Shown in pieces: positions 33,865-43,055 of a DNA stretch of 64,000 nucleotides. Each line of letters begins with the position of its first letter. The stretch's first letter is position 1. The notes below the pieces were generated by a model. That model was not told where the DNA came from and ran no database searches. It saw only the letters and a list, made by a program, of their open reading frames with translations. The position numbers and the translations under genes are program-made. The stretch comes from Berkiella sp964594635 (GTDB lineage Bacteria > Pseudomonadota > Gammaproteobacteria > Berkiellales > Berkiellaceae), in assembly GCA_964594635.1 (NCBI GenBank), contig CAZQMV010000001.1, positions 1-64,000 of the forward strand, written 5' to 3'.

Positions 33865-34416
33865 ATGAGTATTCCTAATTTACTCACCGGAGCAAGGATC
33901 GTTTTGATCCCTTGTTTTGTAGTTGCCTTTTACTTACCAACCAAATACGCGGGTATGATTACCGCTGGGATTTTTTGCTTAGCCGGGATCACCGATTGGT
34001 TGGATGGTTATCTTGCTCGTAAATTAAATCAAACTTCCAGGTTCGGGGCTTTTTTAGATCCCGTTGCTGATAAATTGATTGTTGCTGTAGCGCTCGTTTT
34101 ACTTGTAGGTGAGTTTGGTTCTGTTTGGATCACAATCCCTGCAGCGGTGATTGTAAGCCGTGAAATTGCCATCTCTGCATTAAGAGAGTGGATGGCGGAA
34201 ATTGGCCAACGAACAACTGTGTCAGTTAGTTATGTTGGTAAGTTAAAAACTTTTATTCAAATCATCGCAATTATTATCCTATTAGCTCAGCCAGCTGATT
34301 GGGGTAAACCAGTGGTCATTGTTGGTGTGATTTTCATGCATTTAGCAGCGATTTTGACACTTTGGTCGATGGTAGCTTATTTGAAAGCAGCGTGGGCCGT
34401 GTTAACCGAAAAGTAA
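33865..34416 (+). CDS. pgsA: CDP-diacylglycerol-glycerol-3-phosphate 3-phosphatidyltransferase
   Basis: 183 residues from ATG 33865 (MSIPNLLTGARI); in-frame ATGs at 33811 and 33853 would add residues not typical of PgsA. It makes phosphatidylglycerol phosphate in the inner membrane. The CDP-alcohol phosphotransferase signature with its metal-binding aspartates is DWLDGYLARKLNQTSRFGAFLDPVADK. Four or five hydrophobic segments are present. gacA-uvrC-pgsA is the usual gammaproteobacterial operon, and as often seen, tRNA genes follow. Confidence 0.94.
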   Translation: MSIPNLLTGARIVLIPCFVVAFYLPTKYAGMITAGIFCLAGITDWLDGYLARKLNQTSRFGAFLDPVADKLIVAVALVLLVGEFGSVWITIPAAVIVSREIAISALREWMAEIGQRTTVSVSYVGKLKTFIQIIAIIILLAQPADWGKPVVIVGVIFMHLAAILTLWSMVAYLKAAWAVLTEK

Positions 34417-34488
34417 CCTGTTGTTTTTGCGGAGCTTTGGGCTTGACAGAGAGGGTGAAATCTTTAACAATGCACAGCGCGCTAAAAC

Positions 34489-34564
<76 letters not shown>

Positions 34565-34641
34565 GATTTTAATTGTTCACTTTTTGTACAGACACAGCAA
34601 ACAAGATTGGCACCTTGCTGTGCAGACTAATTGGTGAGTCC

Positions 34642-34715
34642 GGCTGGGTGGCAGAATGGCTATGCAGCGGCCTGCAAAGCCGCGTATGCCGGTTCGATTC
34701 CGGCCTCAGCCTCCA
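34642..34715 (+). tRNA. tRNA-Cys (GCA)
   Basis: The acceptor GGCTGGG pairs with CTCAGCC (one G-T pair), the anticodon loop is CTGCAAA with anticodon GCA, and the T-arm is CCGGTTCGATTCCGG. CCA is encoded at 34713-34715. Confidence 0.95.
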
Positions 34716-34790
34716 AATTGTTTTTAATATTAGTCGAAGTAATTTTCTTTTAGGCAACCCGTCTTCGCTCTACGAGCTACGCCGGGCAAG

Positions 34791-35067
34791 CAACGCATAA
34801 AAGTATAATTAGGAAGAATAATAGTCGAACTAATTTACTTTTAGGCTAGGCGCTGAGAGCCGAGCAACCTGGAGTTTACGTTAGTAAATGAGGATTGCGA
34901 GAGCTCGAAAGCAACAACGCATAAAAGTATAATTAGGAAGAATAATAGTCGAACTAATTTACTTTTAGGCTAGGCGCTGAGAGCCGAGCAACCTGGAGTT
35001 TACGTTAGTAAATGAGGATTGCGAGAGCTCGAAAGCAACAACGCATAAAAGTACAATTAGGAAGAAT
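34791..35067 (+). repeat. 124-bp tandem direct repeat between tRNA-Cys and tRNA-Leu (about 2.2 copies)
   Basis: Units start CAACGCATAAAAGTATAATT at 34791 and 34915, with a partial third copy from 35039 that stops just before tRNA-Leu. The first two are essentially identical. The third has one change (GTACAATT) in its first 29 bases. A decayed version lies upstream at about 34722-34790, and an inverted relative at 30976-31072. Each unit contains the arms GTTTACGTTAGTAAA and GGCTAGGCGC. No open reading frame is evident. Confidence 0.9.
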
Positions 35068-35070
35068 ATT

Positions 35071-35159
35071 GCCCGGGTGGCGAAATAGGTAGACGCAAGG
35101 GACTTAAAATCCCTCGGAGGTTAAACTCCGTGCCGGTTCGATTCCGGCCCCGGGCACCA
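35071..35159 (+). tRNA. tRNA-Leu (UAA)
   Basis: The acceptor GCCCGGG pairs with CCCGGGC, the anticodon loop is CTTAAAA with anticodon TAA, there is a long variable arm, and the T-arm is CCGGTTCGATTCCGG. CCA is encoded at 35157-35159. An integrase relic follows about 190 bp downstream, so this tRNA is a likely former attachment site. Confidence 0.96.
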
Positions 35160-35162
35160 TTA

Positions 35163-35198
35163 GTTAATCTTGTTTGCCTTCGGCAAACTTAGATTAAC
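35163..35198 (+). terminator. Long hairpin after tRNA-Leu
   Basis: A nested inverted repeat: GTTTGCC-TTC-GGCAAAC inside TTAATCT/AGATTAA. It is probably the end of the tRNA transcript. No T-tract follows, so factor-independent termination is uncertain. The stretch from here to 35352 shows no gene. Confidence 0.5.
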
Positions 35199-35352
35199 TT
35201 ATGCCCTGCGTAGCTTACGAAGTAAGCGAAGAAGGACTGTATCAGAGCATACCTATCCATCTCATCTAAATTAACTCAACACCCTCAGACTATCCTCATT
35301 TTAAAACCCATCATTTTTTAATTTATAAAAAAAAGCAAAGCTGCCTATCGAC

Positions 35353-35857
35353 ATGGCAGCACTTTATCGAATCCTCCATCCTGATCTACAAGAAGCAGTA
35401 CAACTACAACCGGCTTTCACTCGTGTTTTGGGTGAGATAGCAGGCAACGAGTTAACGTGGAGCCGCCTCATCAATCAATTCATGTTTCAGTACCAGAGGA
35501 AAGATCAAAACCTTGCAGCGCGTTTAGCGTGGTAGTCGAAGCACTATGGCCATCTGTTAGTGAATGAGGTCACCGAAGATCATATTCAAAAAAACCAAAC
35601 ACCCAATACGACTTTCGCAACGAATGGTATAAAGCTTTGGAACAAGCAAAGATCCTTTTAGTTGATGAAAAAGGCGAGAGATTGGTGTTTCATTCATTAC
35701 GACATACCTTTTGTTCAACATTAGCTAATGTGGGGGCACAGCTTCACTGGCAGGTCATAAAAGCATTCAAACAACCATGCGCTATACCCATCTGAATAAC
35801 AAGCGGTTATCTACAGTAGTGAGTAAAACATTTGGAATGTTAGGGAGTAAAATCTAA
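35353..35857 (+). pseudogene. Tyrosine integrase relic (N- and C-terminal parts, core deleted)
   Basis: From ATG 35353 an N-terminal core-binding domain is recognisable (ELTWSRLINQFMFQYQRKD). It is interrupted by TAG at 35533-35535, after which the same frame continues SKHYGHLLVNEVTEDHIQK. At 35591-35605 it jumps, in another frame, to KPNTQYDFRNEWYKALEQAK and the catalytic block FHSLRHTFCSTLANVGA. After a further frameshift comes LAGHKSIQTTMRYTHLNNKR, with the family HxxR region and the nucleophile Tyr. The central part holding the first catalytic Arg is missing; a matching central fragment lies at 38431-38616. The relic is next to tRNA-Leu, a standard integration target. It is not functional as read. 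Confidence 0.8.
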
Positions 35858-36000
35858 ATCCCTGTGTGGATGCACATAATATTTTTATAGATAATTCATT
35901 TAAAATCATATGGTTATCGCTACTTATGAATCATTTATAGTTTTAATGCATTTATTTTAATTTAAAATAGTTGCATTAAGTTAATTGGCTTGTTATATTT

Positions 36001-36615
36001 ATGGGTATGAGACAAGTAAAACGATGTTATGAACTTTTAACGCAACTCTCTGCTGGGAGAGTGTATTCCTGGAATGAATTAAAGGAATATTCAAAATCAC
36101 CTGGTAGAGACGTTAAGCGGCTCCTAGATGAAGGGCTACTAAAAAAAGTAGGCCCTCGTTTATATTTGCCGCCTAAAGAAAGTCGATTTGGCAAATTACC
36201 GGCATCAGCAGAGCAACTAGCGTCCGCATTTTTGAAGACAGATGATTTCTTGATGTTTACTACAAATTTTTATAATTCTTTGGGTTTAGGTTTAACGCAG
36301 CTCAAAAATGAAACCGTCGTTTATAACAAGAAAAGACATGGTGATTTTACGTTATCTAATCGAACGTATCATTTTAAATTAAAAGTAAAAGGATATCCTA
36401 AAGAGCTTACTAAAGAATTTTTACTCGTTGATTTAGTAAATAATCTTGAGACAGTTGGCGAATCACCATCAGAGCTACTCCAAAAAGTAACTCGTAATGT
36501 GCAAGCCAATGAATTCGATAAAAACAAGTTGTTTGTCTTTGCCAAACAGTATGGGCACATTTTTACAAAAAAATTCTTTAGTGCACTAGAGCTGGGGCAA
36601 AAAGTACTCAGTTAA
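36001..36615 (+). CDS. AbiEi-like antitoxin / DUF6088-type regulator
   Basis: 204 residues. The N-terminal winged helix (KRCYELLTQLSAGRVYSWNELKEYSKSPGRDVKRLLDEGLLKKVGPRLYLPP) is the pattern of AbiEi/DUF6088 antitoxins, which bind their own promoter and oppose an AbiEii nucleotidyltransferase. The C-terminal half is AbiEi-like but less conserved. The ATG at 36001 has no clear ribosome site; ATG 36007 is an alternative. It is nine bases upstream of the partner gene with the ribosome site between them, so the pair is one transcript. An AT-rich region upstream (35880-36000) probably contains the autoregulated promoter. Confidence 0.8.
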   Translation: MGMRQVKRCYELLTQLSAGRVYSWNELKEYSKSPGRDVKRLLDEGLLKKVGPRLYLPPKESRFGKLPASAEQLASAFLKTDDFLMFTTNFYNSLGLGLTQLKNETVVYNKKRHGDFTLSNRTYHFKLKVKGYPKELTKEFLLVDLVNNLETVGESPSELLQKVTRNVQANEFDKNKLFVFAKQYGHIFTKKFFSALELGQKVLS

Positions 36616-36624
36616 GAAGGTTGT

Positions 36625-37566
36625 ATGAAGTTATTACATGAATTAGAAGAATCTAAAGGTCTGTTTGAGATAATTGCTGATGATATGGGGATTGAACCGT
36701 ACTTAGTAGAAAAAGATTATTGGATTATGCATGCCCTTTGGGGTTTACAACAGCAAGGGTTTGATTTTGAACTGAAGGGAGGCACATCACTTTCAAAGGG
36801 TTTTAAATTCATTGATAGATTTTCTGAAGATATTGATATAAAGATTAAGCCTGATCCAAAGAAAAAGGTGCCAGAAGGCAGAAATCATGACAGGCCTAAC
36901 CATGTAGCAAAAAGAAAAGCATATTTTGATGATCTAGCAATGGAAATTAATATTCCAGGAATGATAGCTGAAAGAGATACAGAATTTGATGACAAGGATT
37001 TTCGTAGCGCAGGGATCCGATTGAAATATCAAAGCCTTTTTACCTCGGTGGCGGGAATCAAAGAAGGGATCTTATTAGAAGTTGGATTTGATACTACAAC
37101 TCCAAATGAATCAGCAAACATTGATTCGTGGGCATATGAAAGGGCTTTGAGTGTTGGAATTACTTTTACAAATAACATTGCTGTAGGTGCTAAATGCTAT
37201 TTGCCAGAATATACCTTTGTTGAGAAATTACAAGCTATTACCAAGAAAGTAAGACAACAACAAGAAACTGGTGAGTTTGGTACCAATTTTTTAAGACATT
37301 TTTACGATATCCATGAATTATTTAAGCAAGAACGTGTCAAAAATTTTATTGGCACTAAAGAATACCATGCTCATAAACAGGAACGATTTCGTGGAGCGGA
37401 TGAAAAAGATTTAGCTGTGAATTTAGCTTTTAATCTCGATAAGGATCCTCATCTCTTTGAAGAATATAAACAGGAATTTTCAACAATAAGATCGCTGTTT
37501 ATTTCTGGGTTTCCATCTTTTGATGAAATCTATAGTTCAATAATTGAAATAAGAGGAATTGGATAA
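36625..37566 (+). CDS. AbiEii/AbiGii-family nucleotidyltransferase toxin
   Basis: 313 residues. The DNA-polymerase-beta-like nucleotidyltransferase motif is clear: FELKGGTSLSKGF, then RFSEDIDIKI, which supplies the GG-S and D-x-D residues, preceded by LVEKDYWIMHALW. Family members act as type IV or related toxins that transfer nucleotides to tRNA and give abortive phage infection. The length fits. GAAGG sits four bases before the ATG. It is paired with the AbiEi-like gene upstream and lies in the island behind tRNA-Leu, where anti-phage cassettes are common. Confidence 0.88.
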   Translation: MKLLHELEESKGLFEIIADDMGIEPYLVEKDYWIMHALWGLQQQGFDFELKGGTSLSKGFKFIDRFSEDIDIKIKPDPKKKVPEGRNHDRPNHVAKRKAYFDDLAMEINIPGMIAERDTEFDDKDFRSAGIRLKYQSLFTSVAGIKEGILLEVGFDTTTPNESANIDSWAYERALSVGITFTNNIAVGAKCYLPEYTFVEKLQAITKKVRQQQETGEFGTNFLRHFYDIHELFKQERVKNFIGTKEYHAHKQERFRGADEKDLAVNLAFNLDKDPHLFEEYKQEFSTIRSLFISGFPSFDEIYSSIIEIRGIG

Positions 37567-37656
37567 AACTATCGATTCCTGCACGCTTAATTGCAATGTA
37601 CTATTCTATTGCCAGCTCTAGGGTAGCTCCCGAATAGCGATGCCTTCATCGTTTGA

Positions 37657-37896
37657 GCTGGACTTGTCTATGAAGGTTGTAGTGGGCAAATAGGGCCATT
37701 TAGAAAATTTAATATTTTCAATTGGCAATCAGAAATACGAATCCTTATATTGAGAAATGAATCTGACAAAGAATCTGTCCCTTATAAATTGCACCTAGGC
37801 TCTATTAGTGACATTTGTATTATTGTTGATACTGTCGATCTTATAAATAATGGTTTACACATTGATACAGTGTCCTCAGCGAATGTACTTTCTTAA
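37657..37896 (+). pseudogene. Open frame without start, possible gene remnant
   Basis: 79 codons open from just after a TGA to TAA 37894-37896, reading for example GPFRKFNIFNWQSEIRILIL, RNESDKESVPYKLHLGS and DICIIVDTVDLINN. There is no start codon near its beginning and I do not recognise it. It may be the tail of a truncated gene. The rest of 37567-38133 shows no convincing gene; a 21-bp sequence (GCCTAGGAAT...CCACTG) at 37993-38013 recurs with two changes at 38383-38403. Confidence 0.25.
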
Positions 37897-38133
37897 GCTG
37901 GGCGCACTACGGGCGCAATAATCCACTCAAATCAACTCAAGCCCTCTCAAGCGCTCTATAAACTTCTCTAACGTTTGTCTTGGTCGCAGCGCGCCTAGGA
38001 ATCTAGCCCACTGTATGGAGCGGCTTGTCTCGCCGTAGCTTTATCGAAGGCGGAAGGTGTAGGAACAATTCCAATCAAGCTGCCTGTATTCGTCAGTCTT
38101 TGTTACACTTGCGGAGCTGCGGTTTTGTAAAGG

Positions 38134-38355
38134 ATGGAAAGCATGAATCTATTAGCCTCAATTTACCCTATATTGATACTTATGTTACTAGGATTAAAAC
38201 GAAAGCCATGGTTTTATGGTTTTACAAACGAAAATCCTAAGTTAAAAGCTCCCTCAATTCGGATAGCCCTGATTACATTATTTTCTGTTCATACTTTGAT
38301 TGCTATTTGGTATTCAACTAATGTTTATCTGAAAATGCTGGCTAAACAGGGTTAA
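38134..38355 (+). CDS. Small two-helix membrane protein, hypothetical
   Basis: 73 residues (or 70 from ATG 38143). Two hydrophobic segments, LLASIYPILILMLLGL and IALITLFSVHTLIAIWYST, are separated by a basic loop. I do not recognise it. It lies between two imperfect copies of a 21-bp repeat inside the decayed island, so it may be spurious or carried cargo. GATGG precedes the first ATG. Confidence 0.4.
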   Translation: MESMNLLASIYPILILMLLGLKRKPWFYGFTNENPKLKAPSIRIALITLFSVHTLIAIWYSTNVYLKMLAKQG

Positions 38356-38430
38356 GAGACAGGTTATGGATGGTCATGCGCAGCCTAGGAATTTAGTCCA
38401 CTGCAAGGAAACTTGCACGGTGTAGTCAGG

Positions 38431-38616
38431 CGCAGTGCAGAGAAGACTGGATGGAACGATATTGATTGAGGGCGATCCAAAGCGTTTTGTGGTGACACTA
38501 AGAACGGCTCTGATAAGTTACTACCTTTAGCCGAGGCTGTGATAGCAGAGATCAAGCGGTTTCGAGAAATTAGTAATAACCTGATTTTTACTCATCCAAG
38601 AAAACCAAACACCCAT
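38431..38616 (+). pseudogene. Tyrosine integrase relic, central fragment
   Basis: A frameshifted central integrase segment: GWNDID near 38448, DPKRFVVTL in one frame, then TKNGSDKLLPLAEAVIAEI, KRFREISNNLIFTH and PRKPNT in another. It stops at AAAACCAAACACCCA (38601-38615), the same 15 bases found at the deletion junction of the relic at 35353-35857. Together the two relics cover one integrase. Confidence 0.7.
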
Positions 38617-38659
38617 CTATACTTGTATCATAGCAATTACTAAAAAAGAGTGTATTACC

Positions 38660-38968
38660 ATGAAAGCTTCAAATGAAGTTAGAGTTCAAATAAGAACTAA
38701 TGAAAATGAAAAGGCTTACCTAGTGAAGGTTGCGCGTCGTTGTGGTTTTAAAACACTTTCAGAATTTATGCGCGTTAGTGCTTATGAAAAAGCTAAGCGA
38801 GATTTAAAAGATTTCCCAGAGCCAGAATACACAGGTTACAAAACACCAACAGAGCCTAGAACGCTTTCAGCTCAAGATTCCTTAATTTTTGCAAATAGTA
38901 TTGTTAATGCAAAAGAACCAAATGAAAAATTAAAGGAATTATTTTTGAAAGATAATGATGAATATTAA
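38660..38968 (+). CDS. Ribbon-helix-helix (DUF1778/TacA-like) antitoxin-like protein
   Basis: 102 residues. The N-terminal half RVQIRTNENEKAYLVKVARRCGFKTLSEFMRVSAYEKAKR has the strand-helix-helix pattern of DUF1778/TacA antitoxins (or MobC-like proteins). The C-terminal half with DSLIFANSIVNAKEPNEKLKELF is the usual toxin-wrapping region. The expected acetyltransferase toxin is not present downstream, where a terminator follows within 30 bp. So it is either an orphan antitoxin or an independent regulator. Confidence 0.65.
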   Translation: MKASNEVRVQIRTNENEKAYLVKVARRCGFKTLSEFMRVSAYEKAKRDLKDFPEPEYTGYKTPTEPRTLSAQDSLIFANSIVNAKEPNEKLKELFLKDNDEY

Positions 38969-38996
38969 AAGAACTTGTAGCTCAGAGTCAAAAAAC

Positions 38997-39023
38997 GGCG
39001 AGATAAACCATTCTCGCCTTTTT
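38997..39023 (+). terminator. Rho-independent terminator
   Basis: A perfect 7-bp stem GGCGAGA/TCTCGCC with an eight-base loop, followed by TTTTT and preceded by an A-run. It ends the DUF1778-like transcript. Confidence 0.88.
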
Positions 39024-39351
39024 GCATTTGTGGTTAAAGCTTTCTAAAGCAATCCAATCTTCAAATTCTCTGCTTATTATAAAAGCTTTCGCTGAAATCA
39101 TTATAATAGAGCTTCAAAGAAAAAATGAAAAATTTGATTTAGACAAACACAAAGGTCCATTGCATCGAGCGGCAGATAAGTTGTTAGAACATTTAGTAAA
39201 AAATAAGCCTGAGCTACTGTGTGGCGGTATAAGTGATGAAGTCCTAAATGAATTAATTACCATATCACCTGAATTCAATAAAAAAGGCCTGAAGCAGGTC
39301 AGCAAAGAAGTGGTTAAACGCTACCCTCAATTTAAGGTCTTTGTTGCATAA
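39022..39351 (+). CDS. Hypothetical protein, start uncertain
   Basis: 109 codons from a TTG that sits in the T-tract of the preceding terminator, so the real start is probably different or the gene has lost its beginning; there is no ATG in frame. The body is helical and charged (LLIIKAFAEIIIIELQRKNEKF, LHRAADKLLEHLVKNKPELL, GGISDEVLNELITISPEFNKKG). It looks like the C-terminal part of a larger protein. I do not recognise it. Confidence 0.4.
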   Translation: MHLWLKLSKAIQSSNSLLIIKAFAEIIIIELQRKNEKFDLDKHKGPLHRAADKLLEHLVKNKPELLCGGISDEVLNELITISPEFNKKGLKQVSKEVVKRYPQFKVFVA

Positions 39352-39561
39352 ATGATTATTCTTCCGCAATTGGAACAAATCATGACAAAATCACCCACAT
39401 GTTTATGTGCTCCTTAGCAGCTACCGCTGCTGGAGAAGACACAAAAATGCATAATAATTGATACTATGTAAAGTGACTTTCTTGGATTTATGCAACAAAG
39501 CCGGCGGGGGAAGGAGGGGTGGCCTACAAACCCAGGGTTCCGCTACGCTCCACCCTGGGCT

Positions 39562-39584
39562 AATAAATGGCACCCCGCTGGGGT
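39562..39584 (+). repeat. Hairpin repeat left of the helicase gene
   Basis: AATAAATGGCACCCCGCTGG plus GGT. The same sequence with one extra C lies at 42297-42320 on the other side of the helicase gene. It contains the ACCCC/GGGGT hairpin. The surrounding 39352-39715 has another hairpin (CCCAGGGT/ACCCTGGG near 39531-39559) and no gene. Confidence 0.7.
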
Positions 39585-39715
39585 ATAAATGAAGCCTTAA
39601 CATTTCGGTAATCTCGTCGTTGTTCTCAATAAAAGGAATTGTCTTTTATTTGAAGAACGCCAGAGAATGCCCAACAAGCCTTAACCGATCGCGCTAAAGA
39701 TCATTTTACCACTCT

Positions 39716-42061
<2,346 letters not shown>

Positions 42062-42296
42062 GACTATACAAACCTATTGAGAAATGAAAAAAGGTTACGC
42101 ATAAAGAATGTATCAGTCAAGTTAATTCAGTATAGAGCAGTAGATTGACTCGATAATACAGAAAAAAACCTCTATCAGAAAAGTTGTGTATGCACTTAAG
42201 AAGTTAATGGTCTTTCGAGGCAGCAAAAGACATCCTACGCTCCTCATAACGTTAGTACTTTATCTCGATGCCAAAAATCGACCGCTCGTCGACTGA

Positions 42297-42320
42297 AATA
42301 AATGGCACCCCCGCTGGGGT
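42297..42320 (+). repeat. Hairpin repeat right of the helicase gene
   Basis: Partner of 39562-39584. Here the hairpin is longer (GCACCCC-CGCT-GGGGTGC) and is followed by TCTTTTATT, so it can also serve as a plus-strand terminator. The rest of 42062-42376 shows no gene. Confidence 0.65.
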
Positions 42321-42376
42321 GCTCTTTTATTCTAGGTAAACGCACTCTTCGCAGCCTGAACTATCCCCACGAATTT

Positions 42377-42604
42377 TCACCATTTTCGTGATAATTCTTC
42401 ATCAATAATTCCTGCTAATTGGCTATAATCTATTTTTAGTTCATGGATCATTCCATGCTCAGCAATTAGTTGGCCCAAGTAAAAATAGGAGAATATTTTC
42501 TTATCCTTAACAGTATTTGCCTGAAATTTCTTTTGAAATCCCAGGCTATGGCCAATAATGCCTAAAATCCAAAAAATTATTTGTACTATTGCAGCCAACA
42601 GCAT
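42377..42604 (-). CDS. Small hypothetical protein with N-terminal membrane segment
   Basis: 75 residues from ATG 42604, with GGGGTG eight bases upstream. One hydrophobic segment (LLAAIVQIIFWILGIIGHSL) is followed by a soluble tail (IFSYFYLGQLIAEHG, IDYSQLAGIIDEELSRKW). I do not recognise it. The neighbouring frame 42546-42815 overlaps it and is less credible. It sits between the helicase and the repeat-bounded effector segment. Confidence 0.4.
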   Translation of the reverse strand: MLLAAIVQIIFWILGIIGHSLGFQKKFQANTVKDKKIFSYFYLGQLIAEHGMIHELKIDYSQLAGIIDEELSRKW

Positions 42605-42813
42605 TTTTACACCCCAACGATGAATGCATACAGTTCGCGCATATCTGGCAAGTTAATTCCTCAATATTGTGAGACTTGATTATCATCTTTTTGAAATCTT
42701 TCACCACCACCACATGGCACTTGGCAGTTACGTGGTGTGTGCGACTTTTTAACCACACAAACAACTGAATCAACGCAAGAACAAAGAGATGAAGTTGAGT
42801 CTTGTCCAAAACC

Positions 42814-42876
42814 AAAAAATGGCAGAGAAACTCAGTTAAACTTGTTAAAATAACAAGTGGTTGAAAGATTCAGAAT
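42814..42876 (+). repeat. 63-bp direct repeat, left copy (scar of isochorismatase gene end)
   Basis: Matches 51608-51670: the first 46 bases are identical and the whole 63 have three differences. At the right-hand site these bases encode the last residues NGRETQLNLLK of the isochorismatase-family gene and its stop; here no such gene precedes them. Confidence 0.92.
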
Positions 42877-43021
42877 ATCCATCATTCCTAATTCTCGACA
42901 GAAGAAAAGAGGGTAAGTATAGCGTCTGAGAGATCCCCACCTAAGCCTATTGAAGAAAAACATAACACTGACAAAGAGCTGAACCGCCCAAAACAGGTAA
43001 GGTTTGACCTCTTAATCACTT

Positions 43022-43050
43022 GATATATACGTTTATATACGTTTATATAC
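43022..43050 (+). promoter_or_regulatory. 10-bp tandem repeats at the YopJ-like gene start
   Basis: GATATATAC, then GTTTATATAC twice, immediately precedes GCTAAATG. The last TATATA is about seven bases from the ATG and there is no Shine-Dalgarno sequence. This could be an operator, or overlapping -10-like boxes with a very short or absent leader. Confidence 0.45.
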
Positions 43051-43055
43051 GCTAA

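Noticed and set aside
34791..35067. Tandem repeats considered as a CRISPR array
   Set aside because: Units are 124 bp, contiguous, without spacers, and no cas genes are seen.
38025..38240. Plus-strand 71-codon frame
   Set aside because: Basic and low-complexity, overlapped by the more credible two-helix membrane-protein frame at 38134.
35071..39400. Duplicated tRNA-Leu 3' end as the far attachment site of the island
   Set aside because: I looked for a second copy of the T-arm/acceptor sequence downstream and did not find one inside the window.
42546..42815. Minus-strand 89-codon frame with a Cys-rich patch
   Set aside because: Its start is a TTG at the edge of the 63-bp repeat scar and it overlaps the better supported 42377-42604 frame.
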